Positions 43,401-50,481 of a stretch of 64,000 nt of DNA are shown here, one piece after another. Made by a program: the position numbers and the translations under genes. Each line of letters opens with the position of its first letter. Within the stretch, counting starts at the first letter, position 1. Source of the DNA: Saccharothrix australiensis (lineage in GTDB: Bacteria > Actinomycetota > Actinomycetes > Mycobacteriales > Pseudonocardiaceae); NCBI RefSeq assembly GCF_003634935.1, contig NZ_RBXO01000001.1, positions 3,621,501-3,685,500 of the forward strand. The letters run 5' to 3'. The notes beneath the pieces are model-generated. The model made no database searches. It was not told the DNA's origin and was given only the letters and a program-made list of their open reading frames with translations.

Positions 43401-45660
43401 CCCGAGCGAACCCGGCGCGCTGTTGGACCTCGCCCGGTACGCGTTGCGCGCCAAGGCGCTCGTGGTGACCGCGCACGACACGGCGGCCAGCGGGTTCCTG
43501 CGGTCGCTGTGCCTCGAACACCCGGAGATCGGCATCACGCTCGTGCGGCTGCCCGCGGGGCGGTCGGATGCGCCACCGTGTCACGCCGAGCCCGGCCGGT
43601 GGCGGGAGCTCGTCGTCGACGGTTCCGGCTCCGTGAGCGAGCCCGTCGAGCAACCGCTCGACCTCCGACCCGTCGGCCGGCTGCCGCTGGGCGACCGCGA
43701 CGTGCTGCTGGTCAGCGGCGGTGGGAAGGGCATCGGCTACGCGTGCGCACGCGCCCTGGCGCGCTCCTGCGGGGTGGCCTTGGCCGTCATCGGGCGAGCC
43801 CGGCCGGACACCGACGAGACGTTGCGGTGCAACCTCGACCGACTGCGGGAGGACCGGGTCCGGCACGCCTACCGGTCCGTCGACGTCGCCGACCGGCACG
43901 CCGTGCGGCAGGCGGTGGCGGAGCTGTCCGCGGAGCTGGGGCCGGTCACCGCTGTCCTGCACGCCGCGGGCATCAACGAGCCCACCCGGTTCGAGCACCT
44001 CGACGCCGAGCGAATGCGGCGGCACCTGGCGCCCAAGGTCTCCGGGCTGCACGCGCTGCTGTCCGCGGTGCCGGCGCGGCAACTGCGGCTGCTCGTCACG
44101 TTCGGCTCCGTGATCGGCAGGCGCGGGCTGGCGGGCGAGAGCCACTACGCGCTGGCCAACGGCGTGCTGCGCGCCGAGGTGGAGCGGCTGCGCCTGCCTG
44201 GTTGTCGAGTGCTGAACGTGGACTGGTCGGTCTGGGCGGGCGTCGGCATGGCCGAGCGGCTCGGCGCGGTGGACGCCCTGGCGCGGGGCGACATCACCCC
44301 GATCTCCGTGGAGGAGGGAACCGACCTGCTCCTCCGACTGCTGTCCGGTCCCGACACCCCCGTCTCGGTGTCGGTGCACGGTCGGCTCGGCGACCCGGCG
44401 CCGGTCGCGAACCCCGGCCGCTTCGTCGAGCGGGTCCGGGCACACCAGCCGGGGGTCGAGCTGGTCGCCGACGCGGTGCTGTCCCTGCGCACCGACCCGT
44501 GGCTGGCCGAGCACCGGCTCGACGGCCTGGCCGTGCTGCCCGCCGTGGTCGGCCTCGAGGCCATGGCGCAGGCGGCGTCGGCGTTGGCCGGACGTGCGCT
44601 GACCGTGGCGGAGCGGGTCGTGTTCGACCGCCCGGTCGTGGTGCCCGATTCCGACGGTGCCGTGCGGGTGTGCGCCCTGCGCCACGACGGGGTCGTCGAG
44701 ACCGTGCTGCGCAGCGCCGAATCCGGCTTCGCCGACCACTTCCGTGCGCAGTTCCCCCTGCGTCCCACGGCGCCCGGCGTCGATCCGATCACCGTGGCCG
44801 GGGCGGACGCGGTCGACGCCGGCGACCTGTACGGCCCGCTCCTGTTCCACACCGGGCGGTTCCGTCGGATCGCGGCCGTGTCGGTGCCCGATCCGAGATC
44901 GTGCCGGGCGACGGTGACGCCCGATCCCGGAGGGACGGGCTTCGACCCCGTGCTGGGCAGCCCCACCGTCAACGACGCGAGCGTGCACGCGCTCCAGGCG
45001 TGCGTGCCGCACCAGCGACTGCTACCGGTGGGCTGCGACCGGGTGGAACTCGACCCGACCGTTCCCGGCCCGTGGGAACTGCACGGTGTCGAGCGCCGAG
45101 CGGCTCCCACGGCCGGCGGTGGCGAGTACACGTGGGACGTGGTCGCGCTGGGCTCCGCGGCCAGGCACGCCATCCGGTGGACCGGTCTCCGCCTGGCCGG
45201 CGCCGGTGCGCTGCCCAGCCGGCCGCTGGCACCGCCGCTGCTGGCAGCCATGCTGACCCGCTCGGCGATCGGCATCGGCCTCGACCCGTCGCTGTCGATC
45301 TCGGTCGCCACCCCGTTCGCCGTCGAGGCCGGCGGGGACTGCCCGGTGGCTTGTGACTGGCAATTCGTCGAGCCACGTGGACATCCACGCGGCCAATCGC
45401 CCGACGCGGAGCTGGTGCGGGCGTTGACCGGCGCAGGCGAGCTACCCCCGGACGCGCTCGCCGCGCGGGCGAGGACGATTCGCGGCTGCCTCGACCGGCT
45501 TCGGTGCGATCGGTCGACCGTGCGGTTCGCCGGCGCCTACGACGGCGGGTGGCTGCTGCTGCGCTGCGGAGGCTCGCTGATCGCGTCGGTCATCGTCCCG
45601 GTGCCCGGACAGGATCGACCCGTCGCCATCTCCGTGCTCACCGCAGGAGCGCCCGCGTGA
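40408..45660 (+). CDS. Enediyne-type iterative polyketide synthase (PKSE)
   Basis: 1750 aa. KS (about 8-450): VDGACASS Cys211, EGHGTGT His344, NIGHTKA His381. AT (about 560-830): GHSLGE Ser620, SHAFH His722. ACP (about 880-960): DLNISSLRAAQLV, phosphopantetheine Ser913 or 914, the PKSE-type DL-LSS variant. KR (about 1095-1290): GGGKGIG at 1104, Ser1234, Tyr1247. DH (about 1350-1600): LAEHRLDGLAVLPAVVGLEA, His1369. The C-terminal about 140 residues align with the PKSE terminal PPTase-like domain. Where WxAREC is expected it reads RTIRGC (Gly1693), and no GVDVE-like motif is obvious, so self-phosphopantetheinylation is doubtful. The protein is shorter than the about 1900 aa usual for PKSE. The expected primary product is a linear conjugated polyene acyl chain. 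GTGA overlaps join it to UnbU and the thioesterase. Confidence 0.93.
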   Translation: MKRGEQGEPIAIVGMACRYPDADDPAGLWQAVLERRRAFRRLPPQRLDLDDYWDPDPSAPDKTYGTHAAVLENWCFDRREFRIPSEVHRAADPAHWLALETAARALADAGHPAGAGLDRDRVAVVVGNSLTGEVTRARTLRLRWPYVRRVLEAELPEVDGGVLERIRRRYLAAFPEVGDETLAGGLANTIAGRICNQFDFHGGGYTVDGACASSLLAVITVCRALRDRGADFGIAGGVDLSLDPFELVGFAKTGALANGDMRIYDERSAGFLPGEGCGMLALMRAEDARAAGVAVYAEILGWGVSSDGRGGITRPEVAGQLLALRRASGMAGIDHAEIALYEGHGTGTAVGDRVELTALNQARAGAPAAAALGSVKANIGHTKAAAGVAGVIKAVLSVASGTLPPTTGCVSPHPALRPALRVLPAGEPWPAGPRFAGVSAMGFGGVNAHLVLGRDTARQSHRSVSVVVADRRAPAVEVVAVSGADPARTGRLLTRIAALAPRLSLAELRDLACHLGRLPPAGGVRAALAVRTPEELGACAARAAAELAGLPGGKLVSRRGTWLGNQVAGRVTLLFPGQGVGAGDTVDTARVQPTVYRAGLAAVARLDELGVEPVAAIGHSLGEITALAWSGRLSAADGERLVVERGRIMADHGAGGTGMMAVATGPAEAAAMCSGTGLVVAADNGPRAQVLAGALTELRAVAEAASRRGVAATMLPVSHAFHTPAMSGCAERLHAVLRTIGFRPSPRVVVSTVYGRPLDDEDLVEALTAQVLAPVRFWPAVHCALAGTDLFCEAGPGDALSALVALGCDTPAVSLEAADAAAALFCSTAAKDLAPLFAGRFARPFDLWREPEFLANPCSAPPPQRPPVPAVSSERDRAESPVSVITRLLAEATELDRALIQPGTRLVGDLNISSLRAAQLVAAAAKELGRRLDAVPASVSDCSVAELAALLLELPARPASESDGPVDGVRPWLRCFTERTVPARPEPGPPARTASLPVPSEPGALLDLARYALRAKALVVTAHDTAASGFLRSLCLEHPEIGITLVRLPAGRSDAPPCHAEPGRWRELVVDGSGSVSEPVEQPLDLRPVGRLPLGDRDVLLVSGGGKGIGYACARALARSCGVALAVIGRARPDTDETLRCNLDRLREDRVRHAYRSVDVADRHAVRQAVAELSAELGPVTAVLHAAGINEPTRFEHLDAERMRRHLAPKVSGLHALLSAVPARQLRLLVTFGSVIGRRGLAGESHYALANGVLRAEVERLRLPGCRVLNVDWSVWAGVGMAERLGAVDALARGDITPISVEEGTDLLLRLLSGPDTPVSVSVHGRLGDPAPVANPGRFVERVRAHQPGVELVADAVLSLRTDPWLAEHRLDGLAVLPAVVGLEAMAQAASALAGRALTVAERVVFDRPVVVPDSDGAVRVCALRHDGVVETVLRSAESGFADHFRAQFPLRPTAPGVDPITVAGADAVDAGDLYGPLLFHTGRFRRIAAVSVPDPRSCRATVTPDPGGTGFDPVLGSPTVNDASVHALQACVPHQRLLPVGCDRVELDPTVPGPWELHGVERRAAPTAGGGEYTWDVVALGSAARHAIRWTGLRLAGAGALPSRPLAPPLLAAMLTRSAIGIGLDPSLSISVATPFAVEAGGDCPVACDWQFVEPRGHPRGQSPDAELVRALTGAGELPPDALAARARTIRGCLDRLRCDRSTVRFAGAYDGGWLLLRCGGSLIASVIVPVPGQDRPVAISVLTAGAPA

Positions 45661-46088
45661 CCCGCAGCTACGCCTATCGACACCTGATCACCCTGGACGA
45701 GACCAACCTCGCGGGCAACGTCTACTTCGCGCACTACCTCCGTTGGCAGGGCCACTGCCGGGAACGGTTCCTCGCCGAGCACGCCCCGGGCGTGCTCGGA
45801 GCGCTCGCCAACGGCTTCACGCTGGTCACCACGACGTGCGATTGCCAGTACCTCGGCGAGCTGACCGCCGGCGACACGGTCGAGCTGCGCATGACGCTGA
45901 CCGAGTTGGACGACAACCGCGTCGGCATGGCCTTCGACTACCTCCGGGTCAACGCGCCCGTCCCGCAGCTGGTCGCGCGGGGTGGCCAGTCGGTCGCCTG
46001 CATGTCCCGCGGTCCGGAGGGTTTGGTGCCCGTGCCGGTGCCGGCGGAGCTGCGGAACAGCCTCCACCCGTATTCGGCGACCCGGTAG
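45657..46088 (+). CDS. Enediyne-type hotdog thioesterase (E10/TEBC family)
   Basis: 143 aa. YAYRHLITLDETNLAGNVYF, then HYLRWQGHCRERFLAEHAP, is the diagnostic N-terminal pattern of CalE7/SgcE10/DynE7-type thioesterases, including the conserved Asn, Arg and Tyr region and an acidic residue (Glu/Asp) at the ETN site. CDCQYLGELTAGDTVELRM follows. Its partners release the PKSE polyene as heptaene, methylketone or beta-hydroxy acid. GTG start overlaps the PKS stop by 4 nt, as all junctions of this operon do. Confidence 0.93.
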   Translation: MTRSYAYRHLITLDETNLAGNVYFAHYLRWQGHCRERFLAEHAPGVLGALANGFTLVTTTCDCQYLGELTAGDTVELRMTLTELDDNRVGMAFDYLRVNAPVPQLVARGGQSVACMSRGPEGLVPVPVPAELRNSLHPYSATR

Positions 46089-46168
46089 TGGGCCGCCCGG
46101 TGTCGACCGGGTCGGTGCGGTCGGCGGGTGCTGGCCGGTGTCGCGGGCTCGTCGCCCGCGCCGCACGT

Positions 46169-46276
46169 GCCGCCCTGCTCGGCGGTGCCGCCCTGCTCGG
46201 CGGTGCCGCCCTGCTCGGCGGTGCCGCCCTGCTCGGCGGTGCCGCCCTGCTCGGCGGTGCCGCCCTGCTCGGCGGT
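46169..46276. repeat. 18-bp tandem repeat, six exact copies
   Basis: Unit GCCGCCCTGCTCGGCGGT is repeated six times without change between the thioesterase stop (46088) and the 3' end of the unknown minus-strand gene (46295). Each unit is itself nearly palindromic (GCCGCC...GGCGGT), so the array could form serial hairpins and end transcription from both sides. No gene is supported across it. Confidence 0.95.
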
Positions 46277-46294
46277 GCCGAGCCGCCGGACGGG

Positions 46295-46873
46295 TCAGAG
46301 GCCGCCGACCTTCACCGGGAACTTGTCGATCTTCACGATCGTGGTGTCCGGGTTGTCCGGCAGCACCAGCTCCATCGGGTTCTCCAGCTTGTACATGTCG
46401 CCCTTGGGCGGGAACTTCGTGAGCTTGCTGCTCAACTGCACCGGGTTCTTCGTGGACAGCACCAGCGGCTCGGACGGGGTGGTCACCTGGACACCCGCGT
46501 TCCGCAGCACCGCTTCGGGGTTGTCGATGGTCATGGTGAAGCTCAGCACCATGAGTTGCTCGAACTTGGGTGGGAACTTCGACACCAGTCGCAGCACGCT
46601 CTTCGTGTCGATGTCGATGTCCTGCTGCTCGATCGTGACCGTGGTGGGACGGGAACCGGCGAGGTCGTCCGCGGGCAGTTCGGCACTGATCTTGTGGCCG
46701 ACCACCCGCAGTCGTACCGAGTTGAGCGGTTCCTGGGGGTTGACCTCGATCCGAACCTTGATGCCGCCCTTGAAGTCGAGGGTGAACAGGCCAGTGCCGA
46801 TGGTCATCGGGGTGTTGAGGGCCAGGCAACTGCACGGGATCTCGACACCGATCTTGGGCAACAGGTTCAACAT
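46295..46873 (-). CDS. Unknown beta-rich protein with repeated KFPPK motif
   Basis: 192 aa, no signal peptide. Strand-rich sequence (GTGLFTLDFKGGIKVRIEV, RLRVVGHKISAELPADDL, LMVLSFTMTIDNPEAVLRN) with three similar motifs, SKFPPKFEQL, TKFPPKGDMY and DKFPVKVGG, spaced about 60 and 30 residues. Two Cys are close together near the N-terminus (PCSC). GGAGG precedes the ATG. It is encoded 186 bp downstream of the class 3 lipase on the same strand, so a functional link is possible. I do not recognise the family. Confidence 0.65.
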   Translation of the reverse strand: MLNLLPKIGVEIPCSCLALNTPMTIGTGLFTLDFKGGIKVRIEVNPQEPLNSVRLRVVGHKISAELPADDLAGSRPTTVTIEQQDIDIDTKSVLRLVSKFPPKFEQLMVLSFTMTIDNPEAVLRNAGVQVTTPSEPLVLSTKNPVQLSSKLTKFPPKGDMYKLENPMELVLPDNPDTTIVKIDKFPVKVGGL

Positions 46874-47059
46874 CAGGTCCTCCGTGATCTCGTCACCGCG
46901 ACGAACCGAATCTAGGTCGGATCGGCGGTGCCGGCCGGGTCCGCGACGAGGTCGACTAGATCGTGTCAGCCGACGTGACGGGCAGTGGTCATGGCGGCGG
47001 CGAAGCGTCGCCCGACCGGACGTCCCGCACCCGTCCGAGCGGTGGTCCTCGCGGAGTCC

Positions 47060-47878
47060 TCAGGTGAGGTTCTTCTCCAGGGCGGCCACGTAGGCTTTCA
47101 TGAGGTGGTCGCGCACCCCGTCGGCAGCCGGGGCGAACAGGTCGGCGGTCATCCCCTTGGCGCGGTCCAGCAGCTTGGACACCCTCGGCATGGAGTCGCG
47201 GACCTTGCCCGAGGAGTCGATGTAGCGCAGTGCCGCGACGTGGCGGAACAACGGTCCGGGCGGGACCTGCGCGACGACGTCGTTGTTGTTGACCACCCGG
47301 AACGTCCGTCCGGCCAGTGCCCGGTCGTAGGCTTTGACCAGGACGTTGTTGCACGTGCGGGGCTGCCCGAAGGTGTAGACACCGTGCGCCGACAGTCGGG
47401 GCTCCTCGAAGTGCAGCCACGCCGCGGCCAGCATCGCCAGTGCGCCGCCGAGGCTGTGCCCGGTGAACCACACCGTCTGCTCGCCGTCGCGCAACTCCTG
47501 GACGGCCGCCACCACGGACGGGATCACCGCCCGCAACGCCTCGGCGAACCCGTAGTGGACCAGACCGGTGCCCGCCGGTCCGGGCCACGGCGGGATGGTC
47601 ACGTCGGAGAACCAGTCCCGCAACCGCAGCGGCTCAGTGCCGCGGAACGCGGTCACGACCATCGTCGGACTCGCCATCGTGTACGCCTGGGTGTGGCTGA
47701 TCGCGAACGGCGGCTTGAACGTCGAGCAGTGGTGACGTACCCGGTCGAATCCCCACTCGCCGGCGGTGACCTCGATCTCGTCCCGGTCCCCATAGGCCAG
47801 TTCGGCGGCCTTCGCCAGGCAGTACGCCTGGCGGGCGTCGTACCCGGAGGCCAGGTGGTTCAGCGTCGGTGCGGACAT
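47060..47878 (-). CDS. Class 3 (fungal-type) lipase
   Basis: 272 aa. MVVTAFRGTEPLRLRDWFSD (about 73-92) is the oxyanion RGT region. GHSLGGALA has nucleophile Ser142. NNNDVVAQVPP near 207 carries the catalytic Asp, and the His is probably in RDHLMKAYV near the end. The N-terminus (NHLASGYDARQAYCLAKAAE) is the usual helical lead of lipase_3. There is no signal peptide, so it is intracellular or exported by another route. GAGGG upstream supports the ATG. Confidence 0.88.
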   Translation of the reverse strand: MSAPTLNHLASGYDARQAYCLAKAAELAYGDRDEIEVTAGEWGFDRVRHHCSTFKPPFAISHTQAYTMASPTMVVTAFRGTEPLRLRDWFSDVTIPPWPGPAGTGLVHYGFAEALRAVIPSVVAAVQELRDGEQTVWFTGHSLGGALAMLAAAWLHFEEPRLSAHGVYTFGQPRTCNNVLVKAYDRALAGRTFRVVNNNDVVAQVPPGPLFRHVAALRYIDSSGKVRDSMPRVSKLLDRAKGMTADLFAPAADGVRDHLMKAYVAALEKNLT

Positions 47879-48260
47879 CGTCCATCCCTCACGTAGACAA
47901 CACGTCGACAGTGGCCACGTTCACCGCCACACCACCTGTGCCTACCTCCGCCGCGGCCCGCCGCGCCACCAGCCGCGCCGTGATTCACCCCGCCGGGAGG
48001 GTTCGGCCACTTGATCCGCGCACAGGGCATCGCTGACGGGTCGGAGGCACAGCTGGCCCGAGGAGCGGTTCGTCACCCGGCGGTGCCGCGGAGTCGGCCC
48101 CGCCACCGCGCGGACCCGGCTCGACGCGCTGCTGTCGGCAGCGTGCCGCTGAGCCGCGGAGGCAGGGGATGCCGGTAGGCCGCGGTCAACCGGTCAGGCG
48201 CTCGCGCGATGCCCCTCCGCCGCCGTGGCGCGGACGGACCGGCCGACCGGGGGAGCGGGG
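47879..48260. other. Intergenic stretch without a supported gene
   Basis: About 380 bp between the lipase start and the 3' end of the MFS gene. Apparent open frames are continuations from the antisense of the MFS gene and lack starts or motifs. Nothing else is recognised. Confidence 0.6.
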
Positions 48261-49397
48261 TCAGGTCGGCGCGGAATCGGGCAGCGTGCGCCTGCGGCGG
48301 AGCGCGATGGCGAAGCCGGTGCCGAGCGCCGCTGTCACCAGGAGGAAGGCCGGCCCGCCCCCGTAGCGGTCGGCGAGCGGGCCGGCGACCGCGGAGCCGA
48401 CGGCGCTGCCGAGCTGGCCGGCGGTGGTCAGCCAGCCGTACAGCTCCGCGGTGCGCTCGACGGCGGACGCGGCCACCAGTTGGTCGTTGACCGCGAGCCA
48501 GGGCGCGAGCGCGACGCCGAACACCGAGACCGAGACCGCCATCCCGCCGACCGTCGTCGGCGGCACGAGCAGCAGGGAGGTGGCGGCGAGCGTGCCCAGC
48601 AGCCACAGGTAGCTGTTCCGCTTCGACCCCCGCGGCGGGCGTGCCGCGAGGACCAGCCCGCCGACGAGGCTGCCCGCCGACCACAGCGCGACGAGCAGCC
48701 CGGCCTGCCCCGCCGCGCCGGCGCGTTCGGCGAACGCCGGTAAGAGCACCCACATCGCTCCCATGCACACCCAGTAGACGAGGTACGCGCCGCCGAGCGT
48801 GTGCACGGCGGGCTCGGCGAGCAGCGGCGGGCCGGGTGACGGCGACCGGCGTCGGCCCGAGGGTGCCAGGGCACCCCCGACGACCAGGCAGCCCACGCCG
48901 ATCACCGTGCTCGCGACCAGGGCGGCGGTCGGTCCGGCCAGCGCCACCCAGCCGGTCACCCACAGCGGCCCGCCGAGGTAGACGACCTCCAGCGCCACCG
49001 AGTTCACCGCGTACGACCTGGTCAGGTCCGCCGGGGGGACGAGTCGGGGCAGCAGGGCCCGGACGCTGCCGGCGGCCGGCGGCGTGCACAGCCCCGACAC
49101 CGCCGCCAGGCCGATGATGGGGGCCGTGCCGTGGCTGACCGCGAGCGCGAGCTGGCCGCAGAGGAAGAGCCCTCCGGAGGCGACGAGGACGCGACCGTCA
49201 CCGAAGCGGGGCAGCAGGCGCGACCACCACGGCGCGGTGAGCGCCGTGCCCACGGCGGCCGTCCCGCCGGCGAGCCCGGCGACGGCGAAGCTGCCGGTCC
49301 GGTCCGCGGCGAGCAGCGTGACGAGCAGCAACCGCATGGCGACGGGCAGCTGGGCGAGGTTGAGACACACGATCAGGACCACGTGCCGTACATTCAT
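48261..49397 (-). CDS. MFS transporter (12-TM), divergent from MarR
   Basis: 378 aa, about 11-12 transmembrane segments. WWSRLLPRFGDGRVLVASGG (about 57-76) is the motif-A-like loop and VSGLCTPPAAGSVRALLPRL follows. General drug/metabolite exporter type; the substrate is unknown. The start codon lies inside a palindrome shared with the divergent MarR gene, so expression is probably substrate-induced. No ribosome site precedes the ATG, which suggests a leaderless message. Confidence 0.85.
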   Translation of the reverse strand: MNVRHVVLIVCLNLAQLPVAMRLLLVTLLAADRTGSFAVAGLAGGTAAVGTALTAPWWSRLLPRFGDGRVLVASGGLFLCGQLALAVSHGTAPIIGLAAVSGLCTPPAAGSVRALLPRLVPPADLTRSYAVNSVALEVVYLGGPLWVTGWVALAGPTAALVASTVIGVGCLVVGGALAPSGRRRSPSPGPPLLAEPAVHTLGGAYLVYWVCMGAMWVLLPAFAERAGAAGQAGLLVALWSAGSLVGGLVLAARPPRGSKRNSYLWLLGTLAATSLLLVPPTTVGGMAVSVSVFGVALAPWLAVNDQLVAASAVERTAELYGWLTTAGQLGSAVGSAVAGPLADRYGGGPAFLLVTAALGTGFAIALRRRRTLPDSAPT

Positions 49398-49410
49398 GAG
49401 TTATGAATGT
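49390..49410. promoter_or_regulatory. Operator palindrome containing both divergent start codons
   Basis: ACATTCAT-GAGTT-ATGAATGT is a perfect 8-bp inverted repeat with a 5-bp spacer. The MFS ATG (complement of 49395-49397) and the MarR ATG (49403) are both inside it. TACATT at 49389-49394 could be the -10 of a leaderless MarR transcript, and GACATT is the mirror equivalent for MFS. Binding would block both promoters. Confidence 0.7.
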
Positions 49411-49918
49411 CTCATCGCAGGAGGCGGCAAACCTGCTGGGCGCCGTTGGCCTGCTGGTGGCCGGCGCCGTCCGGGGCGCGGTGACCGGGGCGGTGGGCGC
49501 GGGCGGCGCGCTCGGCGAGGCGCTGATCGCCATCAAGGACCAGCCGGGACGCACGGCCGACTGGCTGGCGGAGGTGCTGCACATCTCCCAGCCGGGCACG
49601 GCCCACCTGGTGCGCCGCATCACGGAGCAGGGCTTGGTCGTACGGGACACGAGTGGCCGCGCCCGCCCCTTGCGGCTGACCGAGGAGGGCGAACGGGTGG
49701 CGGCCGAGGCGCTGGCGGCCCGGCAGGCGGTGCTGGACCGGTTGGTCGAGCGGTTGTCCGATCGGCAACGCGCGCAACTGGTCGCGATCGCGGGGGCGCT
49801 GCTCGGCCCGGAGGCGCGCAGCGAGCACCTGCTGGCGGAACTGTGCCGACTGTGCGACCGGTCGACCTGCCCCCGCTGCCCGGTGCACCGGGGGTGGCAG
49901 CGCGCCTGCTCGGGCTGA
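49403..49918 (+). CDS. MarR-family transcriptional regulator
   Basis: 171 aa winged helix. DWLAEVLHISQPGTAHLVRR (about 53-72) is the HTH, and VVRDTSGRARPLRLTEEG (about 78-95) is the wing. The C-terminus carries a Cys-rich tail CRLCDRSTCPRCPVHRGW with four Cys and a His. It could bind a metal or sense redox, and is not usual for MarR. It probably represses itself and the adjacent MFS gene through the shared palindrome. Confidence 0.86.
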   Translation: MNVSSQEAANLLGAVGLLVAGAVRGAVTGAVGAGGALGEALIAIKDQPGRTADWLAEVLHISQPGTAHLVRRITEQGLVVRDTSGRARPLRLTEEGERVAAEALAARQAVLDRLVERLSDRQRAQLVAIAGALLGPEARSEHLLAELCRLCDRSTCPRCPVHRGWQRACSG

Positions 49919-50481
49919 GTTCGCCGGTCCGGTGGCCCAGCACGGCGACCTGCACGGACTCCGGCCCGACCGGCTGGAGTGGATTCGCGTGACGCAGGTC
50001 CGGCGGGTGACGCACCGACTTCCCGCCGATGCGGTCACCGTCCGGGTCTTTTCCGCTGGACGGGAACGGTCCGACCGGACCGGACACCGCCCGCCGAAGG
50101 CGCGGTCGCCCCCCGACCCGGTGAAGCTGGGGGCGAAGGAGATCCCGAGAGCGGCGCGGGCGGGCACGATGTGGAGGACGTGCGTGCCGCCAAGGACACC
50201 GACCAGCCGACCACGTCCAGCGCGTCGGCGATGCAGCGGCCGTGCGCCTCGGTGGTGGCGGCCAACCCAAACACCATCGAGTGAATCAAGGTGCGGACAT
50301 GTACGAACCCCGCCCCGCCCCCACTCGGTAAAGAGGAAGCCGCGCGAACCACCCACACCTCGTTCCCCACGACCCGTCGACCCCCGCCCGACAACCCTGC
50401 CCCCCGGCGGTGAGCCACCCACCAGGGGGGCAACCGTCCACTACCCCGGCAATGCGCCATCCGCCGGGGGGCAACCGCCCA
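49919..50481. other. Intergenic stretch with an imperfect direct repeat
   Basis: About 560 bp without a supported gene. Near its end GGGGGGCAACCGTCCACTAC (50425-50444) recurs as GGGGGGCAACCGCCCACTAC (50466-50485) with one difference, the second copy overlapping the end of the ALF pseudogene. Confidence 0.6.

Noticed and set aside
40531-45012. About 1490-codon open frame antisense to the PKS
   Set aside because: Shadow of the PKS codon bias: no domain, start site or ribosome site, whereas the plus strand has all catalytic motifs.
46169-46276. Tandem 18-bp array as a CRISPR
   Set aside because: Copies are contiguous without spacers and no cas genes are present.
50035-50460. Minus-strand frame with a hydrophobic stretch in the 49.9-50.5 kb gap
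   Set aside because: The start has no ribosome site and the protein is low-complexity beyond about 30 residues.
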